A DNA stretch of 64,000 nt from JBBIRW01 sp037441565. Lineage in GTDB: Bacteria > Desulfobacterota > JBBIRW01. Shown piece by piece: positions 1 through 8,454 of the stretch. Numbering within the stretch: the first letter of the stretch is position 1; every line of letters starts with the position of its first letter. A program made the position numbers and the translations under genes. The stretch is from positions 62,001-126,000 of the forward strand of contig JBBIRW010000003.1 of the NCBI GenBank assembly GCA_037441565.1, read 5' to 3'. The notes beneath the pieces were generated by a model, which did not search any database, was not told the origin of the DNA, and worked only from the letters and a program-made list of their open reading frames with translations.

Positions 1-1156
1 TATCGAGAACCTCATGGGAGCGCTGTCCTGGAAGACCGCACATTATATAAACCCCTATATCATCCCTCCTGTATCCAGCTTTTCTAAGGGATTTTACACA
101 ATCAATGAATTCACTCTCCGTTACCTTCGCTCCTTCTCTTTCATGCCACTCATCATCCTTTACCTCAAATCCAAGTCTTATGGTTTTGAATCCTGAAAGA
201 TAAAGTAACCGAGCAACCTCCTCATCTATAAACCTTATATGAAGCCCGTTGGGACAGTGAAACCTGAGTTGAAGATTCTTCTTGATTATCTCTTTGAGTA
301 ATGGGACAAAATATTCATATGCATTAACAAGGAGCGCATCGTCGTAGAACACAAAATCAAGGCAGCCAAATCTGTTATGCCAGTAAAGGACCTCCTTTAA
401 AACATTCTCAGGTGTTCTTCTTTTAAATGAAGGAAAGAGCATATTGGAGGCACAGTAAGAACATTGGAATGGGCAGCCTCTCGAGGTCAGGATAGTAACA
501 TAATCGATCCTTTTCAAAAGATCAAAGGCGGGGTATGGAAGGGTTTCCGGTGAAAGCGCATCGGGAACAAAATCGGGTTCGAACTTGAATAACCCCTTAA
601 TTACTTGCAAAATTTCATTTTCACCATAGCCCTTAATAACATAATCAGCCCCGGAATATTTGAGTGCATGCTCATGGCAGAGTGTCGCATATATTCCACC
701 CAGTACCACAGGTATCCCTGGAAAGTTCCTCTTAAGGATTGATATAGCTTCAAAAACACCCTGATACCAGTATGTCATCCCTGATGTGACAAGGATGAGA
801 TCAGGTGGAGGGGAGATACTTAACTCCCTGAGAAACAGGTCCTCCGGATAACCAAACCTCTTGTACCTCCTTGGTATCGATGAAAGCTTTTCGGGCTTCT
901 TCGCTTCAGTCCAGAAGAACTCTCCTCTGCCGTCAAACCTTCTCTTAATCGGTTTTCTCCTATAAAGCCCCAAGCAGGGATGGTGTACATCCAGTGCATC
1001 TATAAGGGTGATTGCAAAGCCATTCTCTCTTAAAATGGATGCAATATAAAGAAGGCCAAGGGGTTTTGCCCAGAGATCAAAGTAAGAAAAATCGTAAACC
1101 CATGGATTGATCAGAAGGACATGCCTTTTGCCTTCCATCCCTATAAATGTTATCAT
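1..1156 (-). CDS. Cobalamin-binding radical SAM protein (partial)
   Basis: One frame stays open from an ATG at 1156 to the left edge, giving the first 385 residues; the C-terminus lies outside the window. An N-terminal B12-binding-like (Rossmann) domain covers about residues 10-190, with VVLGGIYAT and a G-x-G-E-N-E segment. The radical SAM domain follows, with the 4Fe-4S motif CPFQCSYC (codons near 455-485) and a later GVYIMCGLPGQ strand. Such proteins use AdoMet and often methylcobalamin for methylation or rearrangement of hydrophobic or natural-product substrates; the substrate cannot be told from sequence. A second in-frame ATG at 1138 is possible. It is divergent from dtd with only 31 bp between. 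Family call is firm, function unknown. Confidence 0.88.
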   Translation of the reverse strand, partial: MITFIGMEGKRHVLLINPWVYDFSYFDLWAKPLGLLYIASILRENGFAITLIDALDVHHPCLGLYRRKPIKRRFDGRGEFFWTEAKKPEKLSSIPRRYKRFGYPEDLFLRELSISPPPDLILVTSGMTYWYQGVFEAISILKRNFPGIPVVLGGIYATLCHEHALKYSGADYVIKGYGENEILQVIKGLFKFEPDFVPDALSPETLPYPAFDLLKRIDYVTILTSRGCPFQCSYCASNMLFPSFKRRTPENVLKEVLYWHNRFGCLDFVFYDDALLVNAYEYFVPLLKEIIKKNLQLRFHCPNGLHIRFIDEEVARLLYLSGFKTIRLGFEVKDDEWHEREGAKVTESEFIDCVKSLRKAGYRRDDIGVYIMCGLPGQRSHEVLD

Positions 1157-1187
1157 TCCATAAATATAATATAAACGGGTTGCAGAA
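1157..1187. promoter_or_regulatory. Short AT-rich divergent intergenic region
   Basis: These 31 bp separate the divergent radical SAM gene and dtd. TATAAT at 1165-1170 on the plus strand would give a leader of about 11 nt for dtd. The minus strand offers TATATT at 1168-1163, very close to the ATG. No good -35 box pairs with either, so this is only a candidate promoter region. Confidence 0.3.
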
Positions 1188-1637
1188 TTGAGGGCAGTTG
1201 TCCAGAGGGTGAAAAGGGCTGAAGTGAGGGTTAATGGAGTCATTTGTGGTTCCATAGGGAAGGGGCTTGTTGTTCTTATTGCAATCGGAAGGGAAGATGG
1301 GGATGAAGATATAAGCTATATGGTTTCAAAAATATTGAATCTGAGAATCTTTGAGGATGAACAGGGGAAGATGAATCTCTCACTCAAAGATATCTCAGGG
1401 GAACTCCTCATTGTCTCCCAATTCACACTATATGGCGATTGTAGAAAGGGAAGAAGACCCAATTTCCTTGAAGCTGCACCGCCAGAGCAAGCACTACTTC
1501 TTTACAGCAGATTTATAGATGAAATAAGAAAAGAGGGATTCGACCCAAAACAGGGTGAATTCCAGAAGATGATGGAGCTTGAGCTTGTAAATGATGGTCC
1601 TGTTACCATCCTTCTTGACAGCAAAAGGATATTCTAA
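1188..1637 (+). CDS. dtd: D-aminoacyl-tRNA deacylase
   Basis: A cytosolic proofreading enzyme that hydrolyses D-aminoacyl-tRNA and mischarged glycyl-tRNA(Ala), recycling the tRNA. The protein has 149 residues (family about 145) and begins with the typical MRAVVQRV. Both family signatures are present: SQFTLYGD at residues 77-84 and the cross-subunit GPVT at 137-140. The start codon is TTG at 1188, chosen because the conserved N-terminus begins exactly there; no strong Shine-Dalgarno precedes it. Its last 4 bp overlap the convergent hydrolase gene. It is one of only four plus-strand genes in the window. Confidence 0.95.
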   Translation: MRAVVQRVKRAEVRVNGVICGSIGKGLVVLIAIGREDGDEDISYMVSKILNLRIFEDEQGKMNLSLKDISGELLIVSQFTLYGDCRKGRRPNFLEAAPPEQALLLYSRFIDEIRKEGFDPKQGEFQKMMELELVNDGPVTILLDSKRIF

Positions 1638-2317
1638 AGCTCTAACTCCTCACCTGGTTTCAGAATTATGCACTTTGTTTCCGTTCCTGCTATCTTTTCA
1701 GAAAATCTCTCTGGATCAGCCTTTATAATATCAAATGTATCGTAGTGCATCGGTATAACAAAAGCTGGTTTCAGCATTTTTACTGCCTCAGCTGCATCAT
1801 CGATACCCATTGTGAAGTTATCACCTATTGGTATCATAGCGAGATCAATCTTTTTACTCCTTCCCAGAAGCTCCATATCGCCGAAAAGACCTGTATCTCC
1901 AGGATGATAGATCCTTTTACCTCCGATCTCGATCAGGAAGCCACAGGGATTGCCCGTATACTCTATCGTATCCCCGACGACTGCTGAACCATGAAGTGCA
2001 GGTGTCAATTTAACCATTCCAAAATCAAATTTGAAACTTCCACCTATGTGCATCGGATGAACCTTTGCACCCTGCCTCTGGCAATACATAGCAAGCTCAA
2101 AAGGTGCAATTATCGTTGCATCAGTCCTTTTTGCAATAGGAATTGCATCGCCAAGATGATCCCCATGACCGTGTGTAACAAGTATGTACTGAACACTTAT
2201 ATCTTCCATCTTCATAGCCGCCTTTGGATTTCCGGTGATGAATGGATCTATTACAATCCTGTAATTGTTGTGGGTTATGAGGAAGGCTGCATGGCCGATA
2301 AATTTTACCTTTGGCAT
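1634..2317 (-). CDS. Metal-dependent hydrolase, UPF0173 / UlaG-like metallo-beta-lactamase fold
   Basis: A 227-residue protein of the metallo-beta-lactamase superfamily, closest in layout to the UPF0173 (YtkL-like) group. The metal-binding H-x-H-x-D-H motif is HGHGDH at residues 49-54, preceded by VTHG. Later metal ligands are visible in PALHGS, YHPGDTG and the C-terminal PMHYDTF. The single domain fills the family's usual length. The true substrate of UPF0173 proteins is unknown; some relatives act on lactones or phosphodiesters. It sits 30 bp downstream of speE on the same strand and may be co-transcribed with speDE, though nothing shows a polyamine role. Its 3' end overlaps dtd tail to tail. 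Confidence 0.88.
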   Translation of the reverse strand: MPKVKFIGHAAFLITHNNYRIVIDPFITGNPKAAMKMEDISVQYILVTHGHGDHLGDAIPIAKRTDATIIAPFELAMYCQRQGAKVHPMHIGGSFKFDFGMVKLTPALHGSAVVGDTIEYTGNPCGFLIEIGGKRIYHPGDTGLFGDMELLGRSKKIDLAMIPIGDNFTMGIDDAAEAVKMLKPAFVIPMHYDTFDIIKADPERFSEKIAGTETKCIILKPGEELEL

Positions 2318-2347
2318 TATCTCCCCCTTTCTTTATTCAGGAAGCAA

Positions 2348-3265
2348 TCAGTAAATAAAAAGTGGTTTGTTATCCTGTATTATTCTCTGTTGCTCTTCCA
2401 GTTCTGTTCTCAAATACCTCGGAAGCGAGAACATACCTATGTGTGCTGTTCCATCGTAGAATTTGAGTTCACCGGAAATACGTGTGCCAACTCTCCTGTC
2501 GATCTCCTCCTTTTTAATAGAAAGCGGATCGAGCCCGCGGGTTGCCATATTAAATCCCCACGGTTGTCCGAAAGATGATATAGGAACCCAGTATGGTGCA
2601 ACAACGGGAAAAACGACTTTCAATGTTCTGTGGATTGCCGTAAAGCTCAACAACTCGCCCACCTTTGTGCTTCCCGATTGAATAGCAACAATCCCATCCT
2701 CTGTCAGTCTTTCCTTCAGTATTTTGAAAAACTCAACAGTAAATAATAAGTATGATGGTCCCTCTTCAATGGGATCGGTACTATCCATAAGTATCACATC
2801 AAACTTCTCCTCAGTTTCTTCCAGATACTTTCTTGCATCAGCATATATAATCCCTGCCCTGCTATCGTAAAAAGAGCCGCAGTGGATCTCCGGCAAGTAT
2901 TCCTTGCAACTTTCAACAACATCCCTGTCTATATCAACCATAAGAACCCTTTTAACAGTCTTATGCTTAAGTATCTCCCTCAGTGTTGCTCCCTCTCCAC
3001 CACCAACAATAAAGACCTTTTCAGGACATGGATGGAGTATCATTGCAGGGTGAACAAGTGTTTCATGATATAGGAACTCATCCTTCTCCGTTGACTGAAC
3101 CTTTCCATCGAGGATAAGACTTTTCCCATAGCTTCCAAGCTCAACAATATCAAGATTCTGATAAGGTGTTTTTTTAGAAAAGATGATCCTCTTTATTGAA
3201 TGGAGATGAGCCTCATCAGGACTCAGGTAGTCAAAAAACCATTTTGTATTCTTTTGCTCCATCAC
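2348..3265 (-). CDS. speE: Polyamine aminopropyltransferase (spermidine synthase)
   Basis: Transfers an aminopropyl group from decarboxylated AdoMet to putrescine or another polyamine. The 305-residue protein has the N-terminal beta domain, then a Rossmann fold with GGGEGA at 88-93, YHE at 66-68 and catalytic Asp161 in DSTDP (usually DSSDP). The start at 3265 lies inside the speD 3' end, a 35 bp overlap; the conserved N-terminus needs this start, so the overlap looks real and implies translational coupling. In thermophiles close homologues can prefer agmatine or make longer polyamines, so acceptor specificity is open. Confidence 0.93.
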   Translation of the reverse strand: MMEQKNTKWFFDYLSPDEAHLHSIKRIIFSKKTPYQNLDIVELGSYGKSLILDGKVQSTEKDEFLYHETLVHPAMILHPCPEKVFIVGGGEGATLREILKHKTVKRVLMVDIDRDVVESCKEYLPEIHCGSFYDSRAGIIYADARKYLEETEEKFDVILMDSTDPIEEGPSYLLFTVEFFKILKERLTEDGIVAIQSGSTKVGELLSFTAIHRTLKVVFPVVAPYWVPISSFGQPWGFNMATRGLDPLSIKKEEIDRRVGTRISGELKFYDGTAHIGMFSLPRYLRTELEEQQRIIQDNKPLFIY

Positions 3266-3659
3266 TTTCTCCGCTTTTCTCTACCTTATGAGGGAGTTCT
3301 GAAATAGAAACCGAGAGAATTCCGCGGCTGATTTCCACTATCTGCGGACTTTTTGATTGGAACCTTTCTATGAGGTATTCAGCAGCCTTCTCAGGTTTGA
3401 GCTGGGTTCCACAGGTAAATATATCACATGCGGCATATCCATATTCAGGCCATGTATGAATGGAAAGATGGGATTCCGCAATGATAACCACGCCGCTTAT
3501 TCCAAACGGATTGAATCTGTGAAAGCATGCCTCGACAATTGTTGCACCGGATCGCCTGGCTGCTTCCATTAAGACCTCTTTGATCCCCTCGATGTCATCA
3601 AGAATTTTTGTTTCGCACTCCCTGAGTTCGAGCAGTATATGTCTTCCCAGGGCTTTCAA
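3231..3659 (-). CDS. speD: S-adenosylmethionine decarboxylase proenzyme
   Basis: A pyruvoyl enzyme that decarboxylates AdoMet to supply SpeE. The protein has 142 residues. The self-cleavage site is Glu62-Ser63 in AESHLSIHTWPE; His68 and Cys83 (in DIFTCG) are the expected processing and proton-donor residues. The family is usually about 115-130 residues; the extra 20 residues lie at the C-terminus in the part overlapping speE. The start is TTG at 3659, with GGAGG 7 nt upstream; the nearby ATG at 3668 is out of frame. With speE it forms a two-gene unit behind its own promoter. Confidence 0.94.
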   Translation of the reverse strand: MKALGRHILLELRECETKILDDIEGIKEVLMEAARRSGATIVEACFHRFNPFGISGVVIIAESHLSIHTWPEYGYAACDIFTCGTQLKPEKAAEYLIERFQSKSPQIVEISRGILSVSISELPHKVEKSGESDGAKEYKMVF

Positions 3660-3716
3660 TCCTCATCCTCCACATCAATCTTTATGTCACCTTTAAAATA
3701 GAAACATCAAAGCTAA

Positions 3717-3745
3717 AATATATATAAATGATTTTATCATTGCAA
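3717..3745 (-). promoter_or_regulatory. Sigma-70-type promoter for speDE
   Basis: On the minus strand TTGCAA (3745-3740) and TATATT (3722-3717) are separated by 17 bp; the latter matches 5 of 6 consensus positions. The leader to the TTG start would be about 50 nt. A perfect inverted repeat, AATGAT-TTT-ATCATT (3727-3741), fills the spacer and could be an operator. Confidence 0.55.
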
Positions 3746-3753
3746 GAAAAATT

Positions 3754-4437
3754 TCAATTACCTCCCCTTTTTAACCCTCCTTTCCCAAACCTTTTTCCAA
3801 GTTCTTTGAAAATATCATCGGGTGTTATTTCGCAGTAACCCATGATCAGCAGGGAGTGAAACCATAGATCTGCTATCTCATATATAATCCCTTCTTTGAC
3901 TCCATCCTTTGCACTGAGACAGACTTCTCCTGCCTCCTCAATAATCTTCTTTAAAATCCCATCCAGCCCCTTCTTCATCATATGTGAAACATAAGAATTC
4001 TCCTTTGGATGGATCTTCCTGTCCACAATGACATTGTAAATCTTCTTTATTATAGCTGATCCATATAGCTCTTCAGGTCCGATCTCCCTTTCTATAATAG
4101 TGGATGATCCGCTGCTCCCCCACTTTCTGAAAAAGCAACTTTTATATCCCTCATGACAGCAAACACCATGTTGCTTTACTTTAAGAAGTATTGCGTCCAG
4201 ATCACAGTCGTAAAATACCTCTTTTACCTCCTGTATATTTCCCGACTCCTCACCCTTCATCCAGATTCTATTCCTCGATCTGCTAAAGAAATGCGAATAA
4301 CCTGTTTTTACTGTTCTCTCTACTGCCTCCCTGTTCATATATGCGAGCATCAGAACCTCTCCACCTTCAGCATCCTGAACGATTGCCGGAATAAGGCCTC
4401 TCTCATCAAACTTTACAATACCCATCAGGTCTTCCAA
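3754..4437 (-). CDS. hisIE: Bifunctional phosphoribosyl-AMP cyclohydrolase / phosphoribosyl-ATP pyrophosphatase
   Basis: Carries out steps 2 and 3 of histidine synthesis. Residues about 8-110 are the HisI domain with metal ligands DCDLD (77-81), CCHEG and SCF (Cys93/94, Cys101). Residues about 125-225 are the MazG-like HisE domain with EEAGE (167-171) and EIADLWFH (187-194). At 227 residues it has the usual length of the fusion. TTG at 4437 is preferred as start because AGGAGG stands 6 nt before it; the in-frame ATG at 4425 is too far from that site. It is the last gene of the his cluster and starts 13 bp after hisF ends. Confidence 0.95.
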   Translation of the reverse strand: MEDLMGIVKFDERGLIPAIVQDAEGGEVLMLAYMNREAVERTVKTGYSHFFSRSRNRIWMKGEESGNIQEVKEVFYDCDLDAILLKVKQHGVCCHEGYKSCFFRKWGSSGSSTIIEREIGPEELYGSAIIKKIYNVIVDRKIHPKENSYVSHMMKKGLDGILKKIIEEAGEVCLSAKDGVKEGIIYEIADLWFHSLLIMGYCEITPDDIFKELGKRFGKGGLKRGGN

Positions 4438-4450
4438 ATTCCACCTCCTT

Positions 4451-5209
4451 TTAAATGATCCTCACAGGAATACCCTTTGATCTTAAATATTCTTTTACTT
4501 CATTTATCGTATACTCACGAAAGTGAAATATCGATGCTGCCAGTGCAGCATCAGCAAAACCCTCTGCAAATACCCTCCAGATATGTACAGCTGATCCCGC
4601 ACCACCCGATGCAATAACAGGTATATTAACTGAAAGTGAAACCTTCTTTGTAAGCTCTATATCATATCCATCCTTTGTTCCGTCCATATCCATGCTTGTA
4701 AGAAGTATTTCACCTGCGCCAAGTTTTTCTACATCCTTTGCCCACTGAATTGCATCGATGCCTGTTTCCCTTCTTCCACCATGTGTGTAGACAACCCAGC
4801 TATCACCTTTCCTTTTTGCATCAATGGCAACGACAATACACTGGCTTCCAAATTTCCACGCTGCCTCGGCAACAATGGATGGATTCTCAACCGCTGCTGT
4901 ATTAATAGAAACCTTATCAGCCCCCGCATTCAGAAGATCTCTTATATCATCAAGCGTTCTTATACCTCCTCCTACAGTAAGGGGCATGAAAACCTCAGCA
5001 GCTGTTCTTTCCACAACATTGAGCATTATCTTCCTTTTTTCGTATGATGCTGTTATGTCAAGAAAGGTCAGCTCATCTGCACCTTCATCCTCATAAAATT
5101 TTGCATTAATAACAGGATCCCCCGCATCCCTGAGGCTAAGAAATCTTATACCTTTGACAACCCTTCCATCCTTAACATCAAGGCATGGTATTATCCTCTT
5201 TGCAAGCAT
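4451..5209 (-). CDS. hisF: Imidazole glycerol phosphate synthase, cyclase subunit
   Basis: A (beta/alpha)8 barrel that, with HisH, converts PRFAR and ammonia to imidazole glycerol phosphate and AICAR. It has 252 residues, full length. The two catalytic aspartates fall at the classical positions: Asp11 in PCLDVKDG and Asp130 in VVAIDAKR. Phosphate-binding turns (VGGGIR near 79, SGGAG near 200) are intact. It lies between hisA and hisIE with 11-13 bp spacers. Confidence 0.97.
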   Translation of the reverse strand: MLAKRIIPCLDVKDGRVVKGIRFLSLRDAGDPVINAKFYEDEGADELTFLDITASYEKRKIMLNVVERTAAEVFMPLTVGGGIRTLDDIRDLLNAGADKVSINTAAVENPSIVAEAAWKFGSQCIVVAIDAKRKGDSWVVYTHGGRRETGIDAIQWAKDVEKLGAGEILLTSMDMDGTKDGYDIELTKKVSLSVNIPVIASGGAGSAVHIWRVFAEGFADAALAASIFHFREYTINEVKEYLRSKGIPVRII

Positions 5210-5220
5210 GCGAGATCCCT

Positions 5221-5976
5221 CTAAAGAGATTTCTTCCTTAACAGATCGATTGCATTCCTTAATGAAATCGCACCTGTGTAGAGTGCCTTTCCGATAATAA
5301 TACCCTTAAGATTTTCAGCCCCTATATTAAGGATCGATTCAACATCTGCAAGCGATGATATCCCACCCGATACGATAACAGGAATCCTCGTGTTCTCAAG
5401 CACCCTCTTCAATAAATCAATATTGGGTCCCTTAAGTGTTCCATCCCTGCTTATGTCCGTATAAACTATTCCACCAACGCCTCTTCCTTCCATCATCCTG
5501 ATAAATTCCTCTGGTGCAAAATTACTCACACTCCTCCAACCCCTTATTGCAACCTTTCCAGATTTTACATCCATCGCAACATACACCCTTCGAGGGTATA
5601 TCGAACAGACTGTGCTTACAAAACTCGCATCCTCAACAGCGGATGTGCCAAGAATGATCCGTTCAACACCCCAGGAGAGATATTCCTCTATATCCTCCAT
5701 CTTTCTCAATCCACCCCCAACCTGGATGGAAACGCCTGCTTTATCTATTATCCTTTTTATCAAATCCTTATTTACTGCCCTTCCCTCGAAAGCACCATCA
5801 AGATCAACGACGTGAACTATCCTTGCACCCTCCTGACCCCATCTTATAGCAACATCAACAGGGGACAGTGAGTAGATCTGCATCTTTTCCACCATCCCCT
5901 GAATAAGTCTTACAACCTTTCCATCCTTTATATCTATTGCAGGGATTATATCCAAGGTCGACCTCAGCTGATCCAT
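5221..5976 (-). CDS. hisA: ProFAR isomerase
   Basis: Isomerises ProFAR to PRFAR in histidine synthesis. The barrel carries the catalytic Asp of PAIDIKDG (Asp15) and the second Asp in YTDISRDGT, plus VGGGLR and SGGISS phosphate loops. The ATG at 5976 overlaps hisH by 13 bp. A TTG at 5955, 6 nt after a GAGG, would give the more typical N-terminus MDIIPAID, so the true start may be 21 bp downstream. PriA-type (HisA/TrpF) dual activity cannot be judged from sequence. Confidence 0.95.
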   Translation of the reverse strand: MDQLRSTLDIIPAIDIKDGKVVRLIQGMVEKMQIYSLSPVDVAIRWGQEGARIVHVVDLDGAFEGRAVNKDLIKRIIDKAGVSIQVGGGLRKMEDIEEYLSWGVERIILGTSAVEDASFVSTVCSIYPRRVYVAMDVKSGKVAIRGWRSVSNFAPEEFIRMMEGRGVGGIVYTDISRDGTLKGPNIDLLKRVLENTRIPVIVSGGISSLADVESILNIGAENLKGIIIGKALYTGAISLRNAIDLLRKKSL

Positions 5977-6584
5977 TTCATGAAGTTGGAAAGAAATCTC
6001 AAACCCTTTTTCTGGCTTTTCTCAGGGTGAAACTGCACAGCAACTATATTATCCACTGCAATGGCTGAAACAAATTCTATTCCATAATCCGATGTCATAA
6101 GCACAACTGAACTATCATCAGGTTCAACATAGTATGAATGCACAAAATAGAAATATTCCCCATCCTCCAGACCATCAAAAACAGGATGGGATTTTTTCAT
6201 CCTTACCTTATTCCATCCCATGTGTGGTATCTTAAAGGGAGAGCAGGAATCTTTAAATGAAAATCTCTTCACACTACCCCTCAGTATATTCAATCCAGGG
6301 GTCTTCCCGAACTCTTCACTTTCAGTGAATAAAATCTGCAGTCCAAGACATATTCCAAGGTATGGTTTCCCTGCTCTTATTTCATCCCTCAATATATCAA
6401 TGAGTCCCATCGCCTTTAGATTCTCCATACAATCCCTGAATGCACCCACACCCGGTAGAACTATCGCATCTGAAGATTTTATCGCAAACTTATCCGAGCT
6501 AACAAAAGCGGGTGCACCAATCTTCTCAAATGCTTTCAAAACACTCCTCAGATTTCCCATCCCGTAATCTACTATTGCTATCAT
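5964..6584 (-). CDS. hisH: Imidazole glycerol phosphate synthase, glutamine amidotransferase subunit
   Basis: Class I glutaminase subunit that feeds ammonia to HisF. The 206-residue protein has the nucleophile Cys79 in GICLGLQ and the triad partners His186 and Glu188 in VQFHPEKS. The N-terminus IAIVDYGMGNLRSV is characteristic. It overlaps hisB by 4 bp and hisA by 13 bp. Confidence 0.97.
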   Translation of the reverse strand: MIAIVDYGMGNLRSVLKAFEKIGAPAFVSSDKFAIKSSDAIVLPGVGAFRDCMENLKAMGLIDILRDEIRAGKPYLGICLGLQILFTESEEFGKTPGLNILRGSVKRFSFKDSCSPFKIPHMGWNKVRMKKSHPVFDGLEDGEYFYFVHSYYVEPDDSSVVLMTSDYGIEFVSAIAVDNIVAVQFHPEKSQKKGLRFLSNFMKWIS

Positions 6585-7165
6585 AGAAACCCTTTTGTTG
6601 AAGGAACATCCGTCAATCTCTCATCCTCCCTGGTTGCCTCCTTAATTGCCCTCCCCAGTGATTTAAATATTGCTTCTGCTATATGATGCATGTTTCTTCC
6701 GTAAATGAGATTAATATGGATTGTGACTCCCCCATGCACGCAAAATGCCTGAAGAAATGTTTCAATAAGCTCCATGTCAAATTTTCCGCTCCTCTTTCTC
6801 CTCACATCTACATTGTAGACAAGGTATGGTCTTCCACTGAGATCAACAACACTCTGCGCCAGTGTTTCATCCATCGGGACTGTTGCTTCACCGTATCTGT
6901 TTATTCCCCTTTTATCGCCCACTGCCTTTTTTAATGCCTCACCAAGACATATTCCAACATCCTCGACGGTATGATGGTAATCCACATCCACATCACCCTT
7001 TGCATGGATGAAAAGATCAAAGAGTGCATGTTTCGCCATTAGTGAAAGCATGTGATCGAAAAATGGTATCGATGTTGAAATTTCATATTTCCCGCTTCCA
7101 TCGATATTCAATTCCACCCTTATATCGGTTTCAGAACTCTTTCTTTCTACAAAAGCCCTCCTCAT
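6581..7165 (-). CDS. hisB: Imidazoleglycerol-phosphate dehydratase
   Basis: Converts imidazole glycerol phosphate to imidazole acetol phosphate. At 194 residues it is the monofunctional form, without the histidinol phosphatase domain of enterobacterial HisB. The Mn-binding signatures are visible: FFDHMLSLMAKHA, DYHHTVEDVG and NMHHIAEAIFK. It overlaps hisD and hisH by 4 bp each, typical of translational coupling. The histidinol-phosphatase needed later in the pathway is not in this window. Confidence 0.97.
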   Translation of the reverse strand: MRRAFVERKSSETDIRVELNIDGSGKYEISTSIPFFDHMLSLMAKHALFDLFIHAKGDVDVDYHHTVEDVGICLGEALKKAVGDKRGINRYGEATVPMDETLAQSVVDLSGRPYLVYNVDVRRKRSGKFDMELIETFLQAFCVHGGVTIHINLIYGRNMHHIAEAIFKSLGRAIKEATREDERLTDVPSTKGFL

Positions 7166-8454
7166 TTCTCCTCCATCCTTATTATAATGGATCTTCCATG
7201 CCCCTCAAGACCCTCCATCCCTGATAACAAAATGGCAAAATTACCCATCCTCCTGAGGGAGCTTTCAGTCATGGATATTATGTTTGTCCTCTTAATAAAA
7301 TCATCAACATCCAGTGGTGAAGAAAAACGGGCGCATCCTCCAGTTGGGAGCGTATGGTTAGGTCCCGCAATATAATCCCCTATTGCCTCAGGACTGTAGG
7401 AACCAAGGAATACGGCACCAGCATTCCTGATACCGGGAAGAAATTTCCATGGATCCTTCACAGCAAGCTCAAGGTGCTCGGGTGCAATCTCATTCACAAT
7501 CTCCAGGGCTTCATCGATATTGCTTGCAACAAGGATGAATCCTCTACTCTCAAGCGATTTATTCGCAATCGCCGCTCTGGGAAGCGTTGAAATCTGCAAT
7601 CTTATCTCGTCAAGAATAAGAGACGTAATATCCTCATCTATAGTTATTACACCCGCAAGAGCGTCTTCATCATGTTCTGCCTGCGAGAGAAGATCAGATG
7701 CTATATACCGTGCTGGAGTGCTCCCATCGGTCAATATCAGTATCTCACTTGGACCCGCAATCATATCGATCCCCACATCGCCAAAAACAAGCCTCTTGGC
7801 TGTCTCAACATAGATATTTCCTGGACCAACAATCTTGTCCACTCTGGGAACAGTGGCTGTTCCATATGCGAATGCGGCGATCGCCTGTGCACCTCCTATC
7901 CTGAAGATGCGTTTAACACCTGCAAGTTCTGCAGCAACAAGCACAGCAGGGTTTATCCCCTCAGATGATGGAGGTGTTGCCATATATATTTCGGAAACAC
8001 CCGCTATATTTGCAGGAACTGCATTCATAAGAACAGTTGATGGATAGCTAGCCTTTCCTCCAGGAACATAGATTCCAACCCTTTTAAGGGGTCTAACAAT
8101 CTGTCCAAGCACGATACCATCTTCACAATCATTAAACCATGAGAGAAAACTTCTCCTGCTGTGAAATTTCTCTATCCTCTCCTTCGCCAATTTAAGCGCA
8201 GCAAACTGCTCATCCGAAATTCTCCTTCTTGCATTTAAAATCTCCTCATCTTTTACAATGAGTTCATTCTCCTTCATCTCAATCCCATCGATCTCCCTTG
8301 TCAATCTCAAAATGGCACTATCTCCATGATTGCGAACATCTTCGATAATCCTCTTTACCCTTTCCAGAACAGCCCTCTCCCTCTCAGTATCCCTCTTTAT
8401 TCTTTCAAACAGTTCTCTTCTGAAGGCAGTGTTTTTCGTATTGAAAATCTTCAT
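7162..8454 (-). CDS. hisD: Histidinol dehydrogenase
   Basis: Zinc enzyme that oxidises histidinol twice, to histidine, with NAD. The 430-residue protein shows YVPGGKASYPSTVLM, the zinc/catalytic block SQAEHDEDA, and APEHLEL with GPNHTLPT near the C-terminus. It is full length and starts in a 4 bp overlap with hisG. Confidence 0.97.
   Translation of the reverse strand: MKIFNTKNTAFRRELFERIKRDTERERAVLERVKRIIEDVRNHGDSAILRLTREIDGIEMKENELIVKDEEILNARRRISDEQFAALKLAKERIEKFHSRRSFLSWFNDCEDGIVLGQIVRPLKRVGIYVPGGKASYPSTVLMNAVPANIAGVSEIYMATPPSSEGINPAVLVAAELAGVKRIFRIGGAQAIAAFAYGTATVPRVDKIVGPGNIYVETAKRLVFGDVGIDMIAGPSEILILTDGSTPARYIASDLLSQAEHDEDALAGVITIDEDITSLILDEIRLQISTLPRAAIANKSLESRGFILVASNIDEALEIVNEIAPEHLELAVKDPWKFLPGIRNAGAVFLGSYSPEAIGDYIAGPNHTLPTGGCARFSSPLDVDDFIKRTNIISMTESSLRRMGNFAILLSGMEGLEGHGRSIIIRMEEK

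Noticed and set aside
14..196. Open frame of 60 codons on the plus strand at the left edge
   Set aside because: It is antisense to the radical SAM gene, whose reading frame is continuous and carries clear motifs.
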